Assembly: GCA_017347445.1 (NCBI GenBank)
Contig: AP021856.1
Span: forward strand, 1,124,613-1,188,612
DNA: 64,000 bases
Direction: 5' to 3'
Origin: Candidatus Brocadia pituitae
GTDB taxonomy: Bacteria > Planctomycetota > Brocadiia > Brocadiales > Brocadiaceae
Positions 19,501 through 27,916 of this stretch are shown in pieces; position 1 is the stretch's first letter; every line of letters starts with the position of its first letter. The notes beneath the pieces are model-generated. The model worked only from the letters and a program-made list of their open reading frames with translations. It was not told where the DNA came from and ran no database searches. Position numbers and translations under genes: made by a program.

Positions 19501-20699
19501 TATAATCCTTTCATTGAACCTATAAGGAATTGAAACGGAATTGCTCAGCATAACTTACAAAGTGGAATAAGCTTTCATTGAACCTATAAGGAATTGAAAC
19601 TACAAGGCAATTATAGTAGATACTTTTTCTTACTGGTCTTTCATTGAACCTATAAGGAATTGAAACTCCTTTATCCTCTGGGTTATCTTCATATCTTCAT
19701 ACTTTCATTGAACCTATAAGGAATTGAAACTCCTTTAGTTTTGTTATAGTTAATATCGAATCCTTACTTTCATTGAACCTATAAGGAATTGAAACTCGGA
19801 ATATACTTCCTGATATTCACATAATCAGGGTCTTTCATTGAACCTATAAGGAATTGAAACGAACAACTTTATACATCTCAGAAGTACCACGATACCTTTC
19901 ATTGAACCTATAAGGAATTGAAACAGCGATATATCTCAGCTTGCAGGAATTGCTATGGCCTTTCATTGAACCTATAAGGAATTGAAACTCAAAGAGCCTA
20001 CTATTTCCAAACACGCTTATTGTACTTTCATTGAACCTATAAGGAATTGAAACACCGAAAATGTAGATGTGCCTGCCCATGACGTATCCTTTCATTGAAC
20101 CTATAAGGAATTGAAACGCTAGTTTCTCCGGGCAAAACTACACCGTTGACGTACTTTCATTGAACCTATAAGGAATTGAAACGTATGACCGGGCAGGGAA
20201 ACGGCGTCTCCCAACACCCTTTCATTGAACCTATAAGGAATTGAAACTAAATATCAGATAGTGAGTAAAACTTTATATTTTCTTTCATTGAACCTATAAG
20301 GAATTGAAACGCGGAATCTTAGCACCGGCTGCTTTAATGAGTGTCCTTTCATTGAACCTATAAGGAATTGAAACTCCAGCAACAAATCTATACAAGCTTG
20401 TTGTTGTAGATCTTTCATTGAACCTATAAGGAATTGAAACACGTGCGAATTAATTGTTTTACCAATTTGCACTCGTGCTTTCATTGAACCTATAAGGAAT
20501 TGAAACTGCAAAATCCTCTTGCTGAAAAATGCTTTACACAAGCTTTCATTGAACCTATAAGGAATTGAAACGGTATGGCGTTTTTGGTGGGGGTGTATGT
20601 TGTGCGCCTTTCATTGAACCTATAAGGAATTGAAACTTTTAATGATAATTGTCATAATACGTACCCTCGACTTTCATTGAACCTATAAGGAATTGAAAC
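10564..20699 (+). CRISPR. CRISPR array, 157 repeats, type I-B
   Basis: The 29-nt direct repeat begins CTTTCATTGAACC and ends AAGGAATTGAAAC. I located 157 copies, from 10564 to the last at 20671-20699, giving 156 spacers. Unit spacing is 63-67 bases, so spacers are 34-38 nt. Every copy I read was identical, including the final one, so there is no degenerate terminal repeat. Orientation is + : cas2 and the leader lie at the left, and the repeat ends in ATTGAAAC. Spacer 3 (10724-10758) and spacer 10 (11176-11210) differ at one base. Spacers 46 and 65 are shifted variants of one sequence. I did not recognise the source of any spacer. The cas set next to it is I-B, and the repeat type agrees. Confidence 0.99.
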
Positions 20700-20766
20700 G
20701 AGACTTACTTAAAGTGGACGGGTTTGTCAAGACCATTTTTTGTTAATATTTAGATGCGTTAATTCA

Positions 20767-20928
20767 TTAATAACCGTGTGCAGAAGGGTAACGGAAGGAG
20801 CCCGTAGGGCGACTGGAGTTACCCTTCCGCACACTCCACAGTTTTTCGCCACTCCTCGCCGTCTTTTCCTCCTTGATCGCTTCCAATGCCACCCTCGCCA
20901 TAAATTCTTTATCAAAACTCTTTCTCAT
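20767..20928 (-). pseudogene. Truncated IS3-family OrfA (transposase_8 N-terminus)
   Basis: From ATG at 20928 the minus strand reads MRKSFDKEFMARVALEAIKE, then EKT, matching the start of IS3-type OrfA helix-turn-helix proteins (typically K-[YF]-[ST]-x-E-F-K-A-x-V-A-L-E-A-L-x-x-E-K-T). After about 35 residues the frame enters the hairpin at 20776-20834 and ends at 20767. OrfB is absent. Confidence 0.6.
20776..20834. repeat. Inverted repeat with 17-bp arms
   Basis: GTGTGCAGAAGGGTAAC at 20776-20792 pairs with GTTACCCTTCCGCACAC at 20818-20834, with one mismatch. The loop contains a smaller GCCC-GTA-GGGC hairpin. No T-run follows, so it does not look like a simple terminator. It sits inside the IS remnant and may be a nested palindromic element. 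Confidence 0.7.
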
Positions 20929-21009
20929 TTTCCAGACCACCCTCCTTATCCTACTCTATCTTACCAAATTGCATCTTAACTACTGGTCTGAAAATGCCAG
21001 TCCATTATA

Positions 21010-22407
21010 CTATAAATAATCCCAACGACCGCGACCGGGATCGAAGATGAAGATGTCGTTAGGGGCGACAACGATATGAGGCATGTCAGCGCGCCCCTGT
21101 GCCGATTCCTCCAAAGCTTGAATCTGTTCAGGCCGGTTAGATCTTGTGATCAAACGCCCATCGTCCGTTAACTGGGCACTTCCTTTAAGCTCCACCATCA
21201 TCCGTCTCCCGTCCGGCATCTCAACGAGTAGGTCCGCTGAGTGTTTGCTCGACAGTCTCAGGCGCGGATCCTCTTCGATACTGAGACGATCACCGAAGCG
21301 TTTCTGTAAATCCTTCTTTGCTCGTGCGTGGAGAACGGCGCCGCTGAGCCAAACCACGCGTTTGGGAGAGGGGGCTCCTAGTTCAGCAATTCCCATGCCG
21401 ACGTAAATTCCGATCTTGCTTATGACTCCGTCCCGTAGGTACTCCACAATCTCCATCTGGTCCCGATCCAGCGCGGCGGATGAGAGGCGCCGCTTCTTAT
21501 TGCCTTTATTCCCTTTTTTCACTTTCGAAGCGACTGCCAAGGCTGCCATACCTACAGCTATGCCAGATCCTTTTAAATCCCCCTTATTAAGTGTTTCAAC
21601 AACATCGCCAGCTGTCAGTGCTCTATCGACCGCCTTTAATATTTTCCCCTGCGGCAAAACACTCAACGCTCTTGAAATATCCCTTTCGGCCCCTTCCCAG
21701 GTTCCCTCGGCAATGCCTTCACCAATATTTCTTGTATCAAGGATGCCCAGAGGGATTCCTTCTACCATGCCCATGGCGAAATCAAGTACATCCAAACCAG
21801 TAGCGATAGCAGCATTTGCGATCCAATTTGATTCGTCTGTATCATCTTCGAGTTGTTGCTTAAGCAGTTGAACACCTTCATGTCCAGGACGGAATGTTTC
21901 TTGAATTCCACTCTCAATTTTATCAACAGGGTTTTGGTCTGGAGATTCGCCTGTTTGTTCAGGTTTGACCTGACCGGCTCTGTCGAAATTGTGTTGATTC
22001 TGCCCGTCCTGAATCTTATTTTTGTCCAAGTTCTCCGGAAGATTGTTGTTTGAATCCATCGTATTGGCGCGGTCTGACTGAGCTAGTAGATCTGATACCT
22101 CGTAAATTGGCGTCCATGCGTCCCAGTGTCGCACATCAACCAACAACGGCGAAGTCAAATCCGGATCTGCTAGGAATTTCTGATAATTGAGAACACGCTC
22201 TTCGGGTGAGGCACCAATGATCCTAGCCGTGGCAAACAGAAAATCGTCAGAACTGTCAGCATAAGTCTTATTCAGATCAACATAGAAATGCATGTCACCT
22301 GTAGGAACACTGAGGTTTATCCAAAAAGGATGTTGTGGGTCAGTCTGCATAGACACCGCACTCATGGTCGGAGACTTCGGGATCCGGTTTGTCAGTTCTA
22401 ATGACAT
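21010..22407 (-). CDS. Toxin-like protein with C-terminal PD-(D/E)XK-type nuclease
   Basis: 465 aa, last gene of a three-gene minus-strand cassette. Residues about 1-110 are an unrecognised domain. Residues 115-190 are a polar, Asn/Gln/Asp-rich linker. Residues about 200-310 are Gly/Ala-rich (VEGIPLGILDTRNIGEG; SVLPQGKILKAVDRALTAGD), like the pretoxin segments of polymorphic toxins. The C-terminal 110 residues carry SADLLVEMPDGRRMMVELKG, a D-x13-E-x-K pattern followed by SNRPEQIQALEES, typical of PD-(D/E)XK nucleases. I therefore infer a DNase effector. There is no Sec signal and no recognisable immunity gene. The stop lies 5 bases from the end of an IS remnant, so the 3' end could have been altered. 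Confidence 0.65.
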   Translation of the reverse strand: MSLELTNRIPKSPTMSAVSMQTDPQHPFWINLSVPTGDMHFYVDLNKTYADSSDDFLFATARIIGASPEERVLNYQKFLADPDLTSPLLVDVRHWDAWTPIYEVSDLLAQSDRANTMDSNNNLPENLDKNKIQDGQNQHNFDRAGQVKPEQTGESPDQNPVDKIESGIQETFRPGHEGVQLLKQQLEDDTDESNWIANAAIATGLDVLDFAMGMVEGIPLGILDTRNIGEGIAEGTWEGAERDISRALSVLPQGKILKAVDRALTAGDVVETLNKGDLKGSGIAVGMAALAVASKVKKGNKGNKKRRLSSAALDRDQMEIVEYLRDGVISKIGIYVGMGIAELGAPSPKRVVWLSGAVLHARAKKDLQKRFGDRLSIEEDPRLRLSSKHSADLLVEMPDGRRMMVELKGSAQLTDDGRLITRSNRPEQIQALEESAQGRADMPHIVVAPNDIFIFDPGRGRWDYL

Positions 22408-22436
22408 CGTATGGAATTATCGTGCCATCCATAGCA

Positions 22437-23489
22437 TTATTTCCCGTTCGACTTTGTCAACACTTCGCCGTTCAACTTGGCCTCCACAATCTTGAGCTTA
22501 TCCGTTCTGACGGTAATTTCGACAAATTCGTAGAAGCTGTTTGGATCAGTGAAGCAGATCGGGTCATTGGGGTCATTGTTCATGAACTTCGCGTAGTCGC
22601 TATGCACCAGGGTCGCAGATAAATCCAACGTAACAAGCATCTTCTTTATCGGTTGTCCTTGATTTTCAAAGAGGTGATATTCGGCAGAGAGGCTCAGGAG
22701 TTCCTGCAGTGAATGGATGTTATAGACAGATTCGACCGGCTCAAGCAAATTTACGGCCCTGAGCAGAGGTGTGCCTATTGATTTCCCGATAAGAGTAGTA
22801 TGCTTTTCATAAATGGCGGTATCCTTCTTTACGTCTGCGGTGAATTCTATCTGATAGAAGCCAACATCTTTTAAATCGAAGTTTTCCGCCTTGCGTGGTT
22901 TGGTAGGGTCGAGATTGCCCGGCTGAGACGGGTTATTCGGGTTGGTGAGATGGACCGTTTGAATCAGATTGTGGTTTGAATCAAACTTAAGGAGTTTTAA
23001 GCTGTATTTGAAATTCTCCGGCGGTGTCTTTCTGGAAGCCGCAAGCTCCCAGGAGGCATGATTGATTGTGATCGATTCCGGCATAGGATATAAAGGAGAG
23101 ATCCAATACACCTTTCCTGTGCCAATGGAAACGATGGTCGGTATTCCATCAATGTCCATGGCTTTGACATTCTCTAGTGTTCCACATTTGAAATCTTCAA
23201 AACCGCCAATGCTGTGAACCCTGTGCCTGAAAGGGTCTGCAAACATAGCTGGAAACATTTCCTTCATCACGGTAATTGAGAACAACGGGTTCGGTTGAAA
23301 ATTGAATAAATCAGTTAAATCACTGTCGGATTCGATTAACAATTCTATGGCGGAAATTTCCAACTGCTTGCCTTTCCCGAGCGGCTTTGTCCGGGAAGTA
23401 ACTTGTCCGGCGATGTTTATTTGTCCAGGGTTATTCGGATCCTGGAAATAGGCATCTAACCCGGCGAGTTGTATTTTATCAATTATCAT
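22437..23489 (-). CDS. Unknown 350-aa protein, middle gene of cassette
   Basis: No family recognised. The protein is soluble-looking, with no signal peptide or membrane segment, and rich in beta-type stretches (KLLKFDSNHNLIQTVHL; FYQIEFTADV). A Pro/Asn-rich segment (NPNNPSQPGNLDPTKP) lies near residues 185-200. The start (ATG 23489, preceded by GGAGG) overlaps the end of the 984-aa gene by 11 bases, and its stop is 29 bases from the toxin-like gene, so the three are one transcription unit. A structural, adaptor or chaperone role for the toxin-like product is conceivable from position alone. Confidence 0.7.
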   Translation of the reverse strand: MIIDKIQLAGLDAYFQDPNNPGQINIAGQVTSRTKPLGKGKQLEISAIELLIESDSDLTDLFNFQPNPLFSITVMKEMFPAMFADPFRHRVHSIGGFEDFKCGTLENVKAMDIDGIPTIVSIGTGKVYWISPLYPMPESITINHASWELAASRKTPPENFKYSLKLLKFDSNHNLIQTVHLTNPNNPSQPGNLDPTKPRKAENFDLKDVGFYQIEFTADVKKDTAIYEKHTTLIGKSIGTPLLRAVNLLEPVESVYNIHSLQELLSLSAEYHLFENQGQPIKKMLVTLDLSATLVHSDYAKFMNNDPNDPICFTDPNSFYEFVEITVRTDKLKIVEAKLNGEVLTKSNGK

Positions 23490-26433
23490 CTCGGATAACC
23501 TCCTCGGTTAAATCGAACCAGAAATCTACGGATATTGACTTGCCAACCCCGCTGCCGAAACGCACGCGCAGAGAATCGTCTGATGTACGAAAATGCATTT
23601 TTCCGGCTGTGGCGGGTAGAGTGAAATTAAGTGGGATCGATCCGGTAATAATGTCTGCGAGTTCACCCTGCCACATCACCTCCGCGCCTTTGACACGCTG
23701 GCGGTCGGTATTAGGAACCTCTTTCCGGGTAATCACCCGTTTCATTTCACCACCTTCTATTTCTGTGTAACCCTTTCCTTCGTCATAGCTGTTATTTAAG
23801 AATTGTGAATAAGAATAACCTGATTTGCTAGCCTGTTTGGTGATAGAACCTTGAGAACCGCTTGATGCATTTTGTGAAACAGAAGGTAATAATGTCCCCG
23901 GGGCTGGATTAGCGACAAACCCGACTCCAGCGGCTGATAGGCTAAGACCTAAATTCAATCCATTTAGCGTAGGAAGCAATAGAGCAAATTGAGTTGGTGA
24001 GTTTGGCATTAAAGTTGAGAGAAGTCCGATTAAGGAAATTCCAAGACTAGCCATTGCGATAGGGTCACTTGCGTTAAAGATTCTGACAAGGCTGTCCAAG
24101 ACTTGCCCTGTAGAAACACTGTAACCATATGGGGATTGGCTGATCGATAAATTGCCAGTTACTTTCAAAGTACTTTTGTCAATCCCTTTCCAGTATTTTG
24201 AAAAGCCTTTTGCTAATTGATGAACATTACTATTATCTGAAGCTTTATAAGTTGGCAGAAGTAGGCCACTTGAATTTCCAGTGAGAACGGCATTTAGGAC
24301 ATCTCCACCATCATAGATAATACTCATTCCGTTCGCAAAAATTGCTGCGGTATTCCATTCTGGCAGAGAGGCATCTGGAAACAAAATATTGGTATGAGTT
24401 CTGAGTTCCTGATTTCCGATGTTTTCAAATTCACCAGGCTGCTTTATTCCTTTCCAGTCAGCTTTACCTTCCACATCGTGTCCGGTCTCGCTCCTGCGCC
24501 AGCCTTCGAGCCTCGATTCGGAATATCTTTTTTCATAGTTCGGCGTAAATCGATAACCGCCTTCAAGTTCGTATTCCCCCGTAACCAGATATTTTAAACG
24601 ATCATCTTCGTAGGCAGGGTAAATTTCCGACTTCTCAAACTCGACCGCCCTTCGCCGCGCATTACTGAAAATTTTCGCTGCACCCGTATGAAGCAAATCC
24701 ATCAGACTGTTGGCCCGGAAAAGAACACCCTTTCTTTCACCTGCAACAAATCGTTCGATACTGAAATTGAAACCCTCATTTCCCAGCAAGGCATAGTCTT
24801 CTGCCAGATTGGGGCCGATTATCCGGAAATTAAGGGTCCTGACCTGCTGACTTCTTGCAGCACGAGGATGCACAGAGACATGCGCTGATTGAACAAGCTT
24901 CATGCCTTTGACTACAAACTGTCCCGGTTTGTCGTCAAGGTTAGTCAGTTCAACAGCGAAAAACCTTGAATTTGAAGGTCTGACAAATTTCACTCCTTCC
25001 AGGAAAAGCGCGAGCGAGATTTCCGGGAGCTGGTCAATCTCTTTCTCTGCCAGTAGTGTGGCATATTTGCTTTCGAGTGGAACTTCCAAAGGCGAAACAC
25101 CTTCCAGAGGATCTATCTCATAGACTCTAATACCGATCTTTTCGCAGAAATCTATGTCTCTCGGTATCTTCAGAAATCGTCTGAGAGCTTTTTCCAGGTC
25201 TTTGCGTGGAGCATTTTCAATCAATGTGGCAATATCGGGACTGTCTGGATAAAATTCTTTTATTTCCGCACTTATCTGCTCGACATCTTCTTTCAATGCG
25301 ACTTCAGGAATAAACGGCAAGAAGATTTTCAGGCCTGCTACGCACCGTTCGTATTCTTCCCCCTGTTCGATATACAAAACTACATTCTTTTTAGGGTTAA
25401 CCTTGAGAGAGATAAAACACTCTTTGAATTCTTCTTTAACCTTTCCTTTTGGCTTTTTCCCATCATATACCTCATTTCTGATTGTGTAAGTTCTTTGCTG
25501 GCCGAATATGCTGGCAGCCGTGAAATCAAAGTAATTGGTCTTTCCTGAGCGGGGAATGACGTGCTTGTAGTCGATGGAATTGGCAAAAGGATGTTTCTCA
25601 ATGTTGTTGTTAGTCGTCGTACCCAGAAGTCCAGTTGAAACAATGGGTCTGTACCGAGTCTTTTCTTTATATTCAAAAACATAGAAGTAGGGAATGATGA
25701 ACCCATAGTATTCGGTTACACTGAGTTTTTTTGCAACGGTATCAAATTCAGTCTTCGTCAGGATAATTGGATAGTCGGAAAAGTGGACCGTAAGGACATT
25801 GGTCAGGGTAGGGTCTATACATAAAAAGTGAAACCCCGAATGGGAAACGACCTCCTGTTTGGTAGCGGAGATATCCGAGTCTAAAAACTCGAAAGATAAA
25901 CTCGTGTCCTTGGGATCAGCCGTTTTCGCACCGGCACATGTTAACCGAACCTCACGGGGGAGTCCGAAGTTTGCAGAGTTCACGCCCTGGCTAAGCGTTT
26001 GGAGTTGAGAACAAAAGAGATAAGGGAATCCACCGAAGCAAATGCCGCCAACCAAAAAATTATCGGGAAGCTGAAGGGTGAACCGTGCCGAAAGTTTCCG
26101 TGAGGCATCTTTTGTTGCTTTCTTCTTGCTGAGCGCAAAGAAAGAGAAAACCTGTGCATCATTGCCAAAAGGTCGCGGATTCGAGGGAAGCGGTAAAGTA
26201 TCCATCCCTTCGCCGGGTGAAATAGTCGTACCGTTAATTACGAAAATTGGAAGATAGTGCGCGTAATGGGGATCGGTTTTGGTATTAACGATGGAAGCTT
26301 TGAGGTTAAAGTCATATTGCATAGCGAGTGCCCCGGATTCCTTCGATTCAAAGACCTTTCGTATGCTGTTTTTACCTATCGGAATGGCATTACCAACAAT
26401 AGTCCTAAGCGGGAAGAACGAATTTTGATACAT
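23479..26433 (-). CDS. Unknown 984-aa protein, first gene of cassette
   Basis: No family recognised. The N-terminal 350 residues look like beta-sandwich material with many aromatic and Thr/Ser residues. Residues about 370-470 are more helical and acidic. Residues about 800-855 form a long Gly/Ala/Leu hydrophobic stretch (MASLGISLIGLLSTLMP; LNLGLSLSAAGVGFVANP) that could insert in a membrane. A Ser/Gly-rich linker and a final beta region follow. The first residues (MYQNSFFPLRTIVGN) are not a Sec signal. RBS GAAAGGA precedes ATG 26433. Size, hydrophobic segment and a downstream nuclease-like gene would fit a delivery or pore component, but that is inference. Confidence 0.7.
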   Translation of the reverse strand: MYQNSFFPLRTIVGNAIPIGKNSIRKVFESKESGALAMQYDFNLKASIVNTKTDPHYAHYLPIFVINGTTISPGEGMDTLPLPSNPRPFGNDAQVFSFFALSKKKATKDASRKLSARFTLQLPDNFLVGGICFGGFPYLFCSQLQTLSQGVNSANFGLPREVRLTCAGAKTADPKDTSLSFEFLDSDISATKQEVVSHSGFHFLCIDPTLTNVLTVHFSDYPIILTKTEFDTVAKKLSVTEYYGFIIPYFYVFEYKEKTRYRPIVSTGLLGTTTNNNIEKHPFANSIDYKHVIPRSGKTNYFDFTAASIFGQQRTYTIRNEVYDGKKPKGKVKEEFKECFISLKVNPKKNVVLYIEQGEEYERCVAGLKIFLPFIPEVALKEDVEQISAEIKEFYPDSPDIATLIENAPRKDLEKALRRFLKIPRDIDFCEKIGIRVYEIDPLEGVSPLEVPLESKYATLLAEKEIDQLPEISLALFLEGVKFVRPSNSRFFAVELTNLDDKPGQFVVKGMKLVQSAHVSVHPRAARSQQVRTLNFRIIGPNLAEDYALLGNEGFNFSIERFVAGERKGVLFRANSLMDLLHTGAAKIFSNARRRAVEFEKSEIYPAYEDDRLKYLVTGEYELEGGYRFTPNYEKRYSESRLEGWRRSETGHDVEGKADWKGIKQPGEFENIGNQELRTHTNILFPDASLPEWNTAAIFANGMSIIYDGGDVLNAVLTGNSSGLLLPTYKASDNSNVHQLAKGFSKYWKGIDKSTLKVTGNLSISQSPYGYSVSTGQVLDSLVRIFNASDPIAMASLGISLIGLLSTLMPNSPTQFALLLPTLNGLNLGLSLSAAGVGFVANPAPGTLLPSVSQNASSGSQGSITKQASKSGYSYSQFLNNSYDEGKGYTEIEGGEMKRVITRKEVPNTDRQRVKGAEVMWQGELADIITGSIPLNFTLPATAGKMHFRTSDDSLRVRFGSGVGKSISVDFWFDLTEEVIRDDN

Positions 26434-26529
26434 GATTTTCCTTTCGGGTTATATGAGATGATGATAGGAAATTGCTTTTTCGGCATGAGGCGATATTAAA
26501 TCGGAAACGAAGAAGATGTCAAGGTTTTT

Positions 26530-26694
26530 TTAAATTCCTTCAGCTACTATTGCGTGTATGTGAAGATGAAACTTTTTCGGGTAATCCCCAAAGGTGCGTG
26601 TTGATAGAACAACGCCATATATGCCATTCTGAAGCCCTATAGTATTTTGTATGAAAAGAAGGAGGCTATCATAAGCGCAACGGCACCTCGCTCC
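26530..26694 (-). pseudogene. IS91-like (Y2) transposase fragment
   Basis: The minus strand reads CAYDSLLLFIQNTIG and then VVLSTRTFGDYPKKFHLHIH, followed by AIVAEG and a stop at 26530. In IS91/IS1294-type transposases the corresponding text is roughly [IV]QTFGDxxxxHPH[IL]HA[IL]V. The aligned block contains the first His-hydrophobic-His motif but no catalytic tyrosines. The frame is closed by stops on both sides, so this is a remnant of about 54 codons. Confidence 0.55.
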
Positions 26695-26981
26695 TTATTC
26701 CCTTCTTTGCAGGGATTTGCAGCACATGAAAATATACCGGATTGACTTTCTTCTCTGGATGCCGTGGACAGGGTTGCAATGCCATTAAATATATGTATGC
26801 TTAGAATGTCTTCTTTGGCTGTAACAGGTTAAAAATATCCCAATGAGCCCAATAATTGAGATTATTATGAAAAAGATAGCAAGGTTACTCATTTCCTATA
26901 TTCCTTTCCAGGCTATATGCCCAAAAGAAAAAGGAATAGGTAAACCACGGTGTTAAGGACGGCAGTATTAACGATGATGTC

Positions 26982-27164
26982 GTGATTTTATCCCATTTGT
27001 TTCCCACAGCAATTAAGTCAGGTATTCCGGATAAAAATCCTTGCGGGAATGGAATGCGTTTGAAGGTAGTGCAAAGCAGGGACAGGGTATTAACGGCCGA
27101 AGAGATATCCTTACTCTCTGATAAGCTCCAGGACGAAGAACGTCTTATATTCGATGTTTTTTAA
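26982..27164 (+). pseudogene. Tyrosine recombinase (phage integrase) fragment
   Basis: About 60 codons contain AIKSGIPDKNPCGNGMRLK followed by VVQSRDRVLTAEEISLLSDKL. This matches the hinge between the core-binding and catalytic domains of integrases (xxxGxxxxNPxxxxRLKxxxxRxRxLTxEEIxxLL). The reading frame ends at 27164, before any of the R-H-R-Y catalytic residues. It points away from the IS91-like fragment; some IS91-like elements carry a tyrosine recombinase, so the two may be parts of one decayed element. Confidence 0.6.
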
Positions 27165-27552
27165 TATCCTGGTGTATTCAAATAAACGTGCAATATTTAC
27201 TGGTATATGATGCTATGAAAAACCAAAAGAAGGGTGAAATATGGAAAGAGTGGTATAAAACGATAGGAGCATTAACTGTGGATGGGTAATTTGCAGCAAA
27301 TTATCCGATTTTTTGTATGAGAGTGCTAAAAAATGAGCAAACTATCTCTAGCACCTATAAGAATGGTATAAAACAAATCGTTCAGTTTGGGCAGCATAAA
27401 GAACCGGCTTCGTAGATTTTCTTGATACACGCGCGCCATTGTTTTGATCGGAATAAAAAGATGGGATACTGCGAGAAGGAACACGACTATTGGTAATGGC
27501 GTATATTTGACTCCTGAAAAACGATGCCATAGTTGTTTCGCATCATAATCAT

Positions 27553-27684
27553 TTACCTCTCAGGCATAAGGATCACCTTGTTGCCTTCTTTTTTGATAAA
27601 CACTTGATTCCCTTTGAATCTGAATTCTTTTGGTAATCGCACAGCCTGGCTTTGTCCATTTTTAAAAAGTTTTGCCGTCTTCAT
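27553..27684 (-). CDS. Orphan VapB/AbrB-type antitoxin, short
   Basis: The 43-aa product [20 protein letters not shown], then [23 protein letters not shown], is the complete SpoVT/AbrB swapped-hairpin DNA-binding domain of VapB antitoxins. The usual C-terminal 30 or so residues that wrap around the VapC toxin are missing, and no PIN-domain gene follows. A very good RBS (GGGAGGTAAG) precedes ATG 27684. It could be a decayed VapB or a stand-alone regulator. Confidence 0.7.
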   Translation of the reverse strand: MKTAKLFKNGQSQAVRLPKEFRFKGNQVFIKKEGNKVILMPER

Positions 27685-27715
27685 ATCTTACCTCCCTATA
27701 ATATATATCTATAAT

Positions 27716-27730
27716 ATATACTATGTATAT
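27716..27730. promoter_or_regulatory. Palindrome upstream of the AbrB-type gene
   Basis: ATATAC-TAT-GTATAT lies 32 bases upstream of the start codon within a very AT-rich promoter region. VapB/AbrB proteins usually bind such palindromes at their own promoter, so autoregulation is plausible but inferred. Confidence 0.35.
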
Positions 27731-27805
27731 TGAATTTGCAAGGCAATAATTCGTTTCGAAGGCACTCACACTTCATGAATTAAACACTTTGCAACTCCGT
27801 TTTTG

Positions 27806-27834
27806 TTTGCATAAAGGATTAATTTTTTTATAAT
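27806..27834 (+). promoter_or_regulatory. Probable sigma-70-type promoter of pckA
   Basis: TTTGCA at 27806-27811 and TATAAT at 27829-27834 are 17 bases apart. The -10 is perfect and the -35 is weak. The start codon at 27917 leaves a 5' leader of about 75 bases. Confidence 0.45.
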
Positions 27835-27916
27835 AAGAAAACTTAAGTTTGGTTTGCTGTGTTTGTTTCAGAGACACTGAGGATAATACTTATTACCTTA
27901 GATAAGGGGAATTACC

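Larger units (their letters stand above)
20715..21004 (-). mobile_element. Internally deleted IS3-type element (MITE-like)
   Basis: The left end reads inward TGGACGGGTTTGTCAAGACC and the right end, on the other strand, TGGACTGGCATTTTCAGACC; 14 of 20 positions agree, as for IS terminal inverted repeats. Between them is the start of an IS3-type OrfA (minus strand) and a 59-bp hairpin in place of the rest of the transposase. At 290 bp it cannot mobilise itself. I see no clear target duplication. It begins 15 bases after the last CRISPR repeat and ends 5 bases before the stop of the 465-aa toxin-like gene. Confidence 0.6.
26434..27916. other. Gene-poor accessory stretch with decayed mobile genes
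   Basis: About 1.5 kb lies between the toxin cassette and the PEP carboxykinase gene. It holds an IS91-like transposase fragment, a tyrosine recombinase fragment and a 43-aa AbrB-type gene, each listed separately. In 26695-26981 and 27165-27552 I see no recognisable gene, RNA or repeat. The last 110 bases are the upstream region of the carboxykinase gene. Confidence 0.6.

Noticed and set aside
10421-20541. Many minus-strand open frames of 60-130 codons encoding VSIPYRFNES or FQFLIGSMKG units
   Set aside because: These are translations of the CRISPR repeat in its reverse complement with spacers between. Frame, lack of RBS and the exact repeat spacing show they are not genes or a repeat-protein family.
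10564-20699. Spacers that match other parts of this window (self-targeting)
   Set aside because: I noticed none while reading, but did not compare all 156 systematically; no claim is made. An exact search of every spacer against the window would settle it.
21146-25706. Open frames on the opposite strand of the three-gene toxin cassette
   Set aside because: They are low-complexity, Ser/Pro-rich shadows of the minus-strand genes with no RBS or family match.
27348-27552. VapC (PIN) toxin downstream of the VapB-like gene
   Set aside because: I read all three minus-strand frames after the stop; none shows the PIN Asp pattern, so the antitoxin is listed as an orphan.
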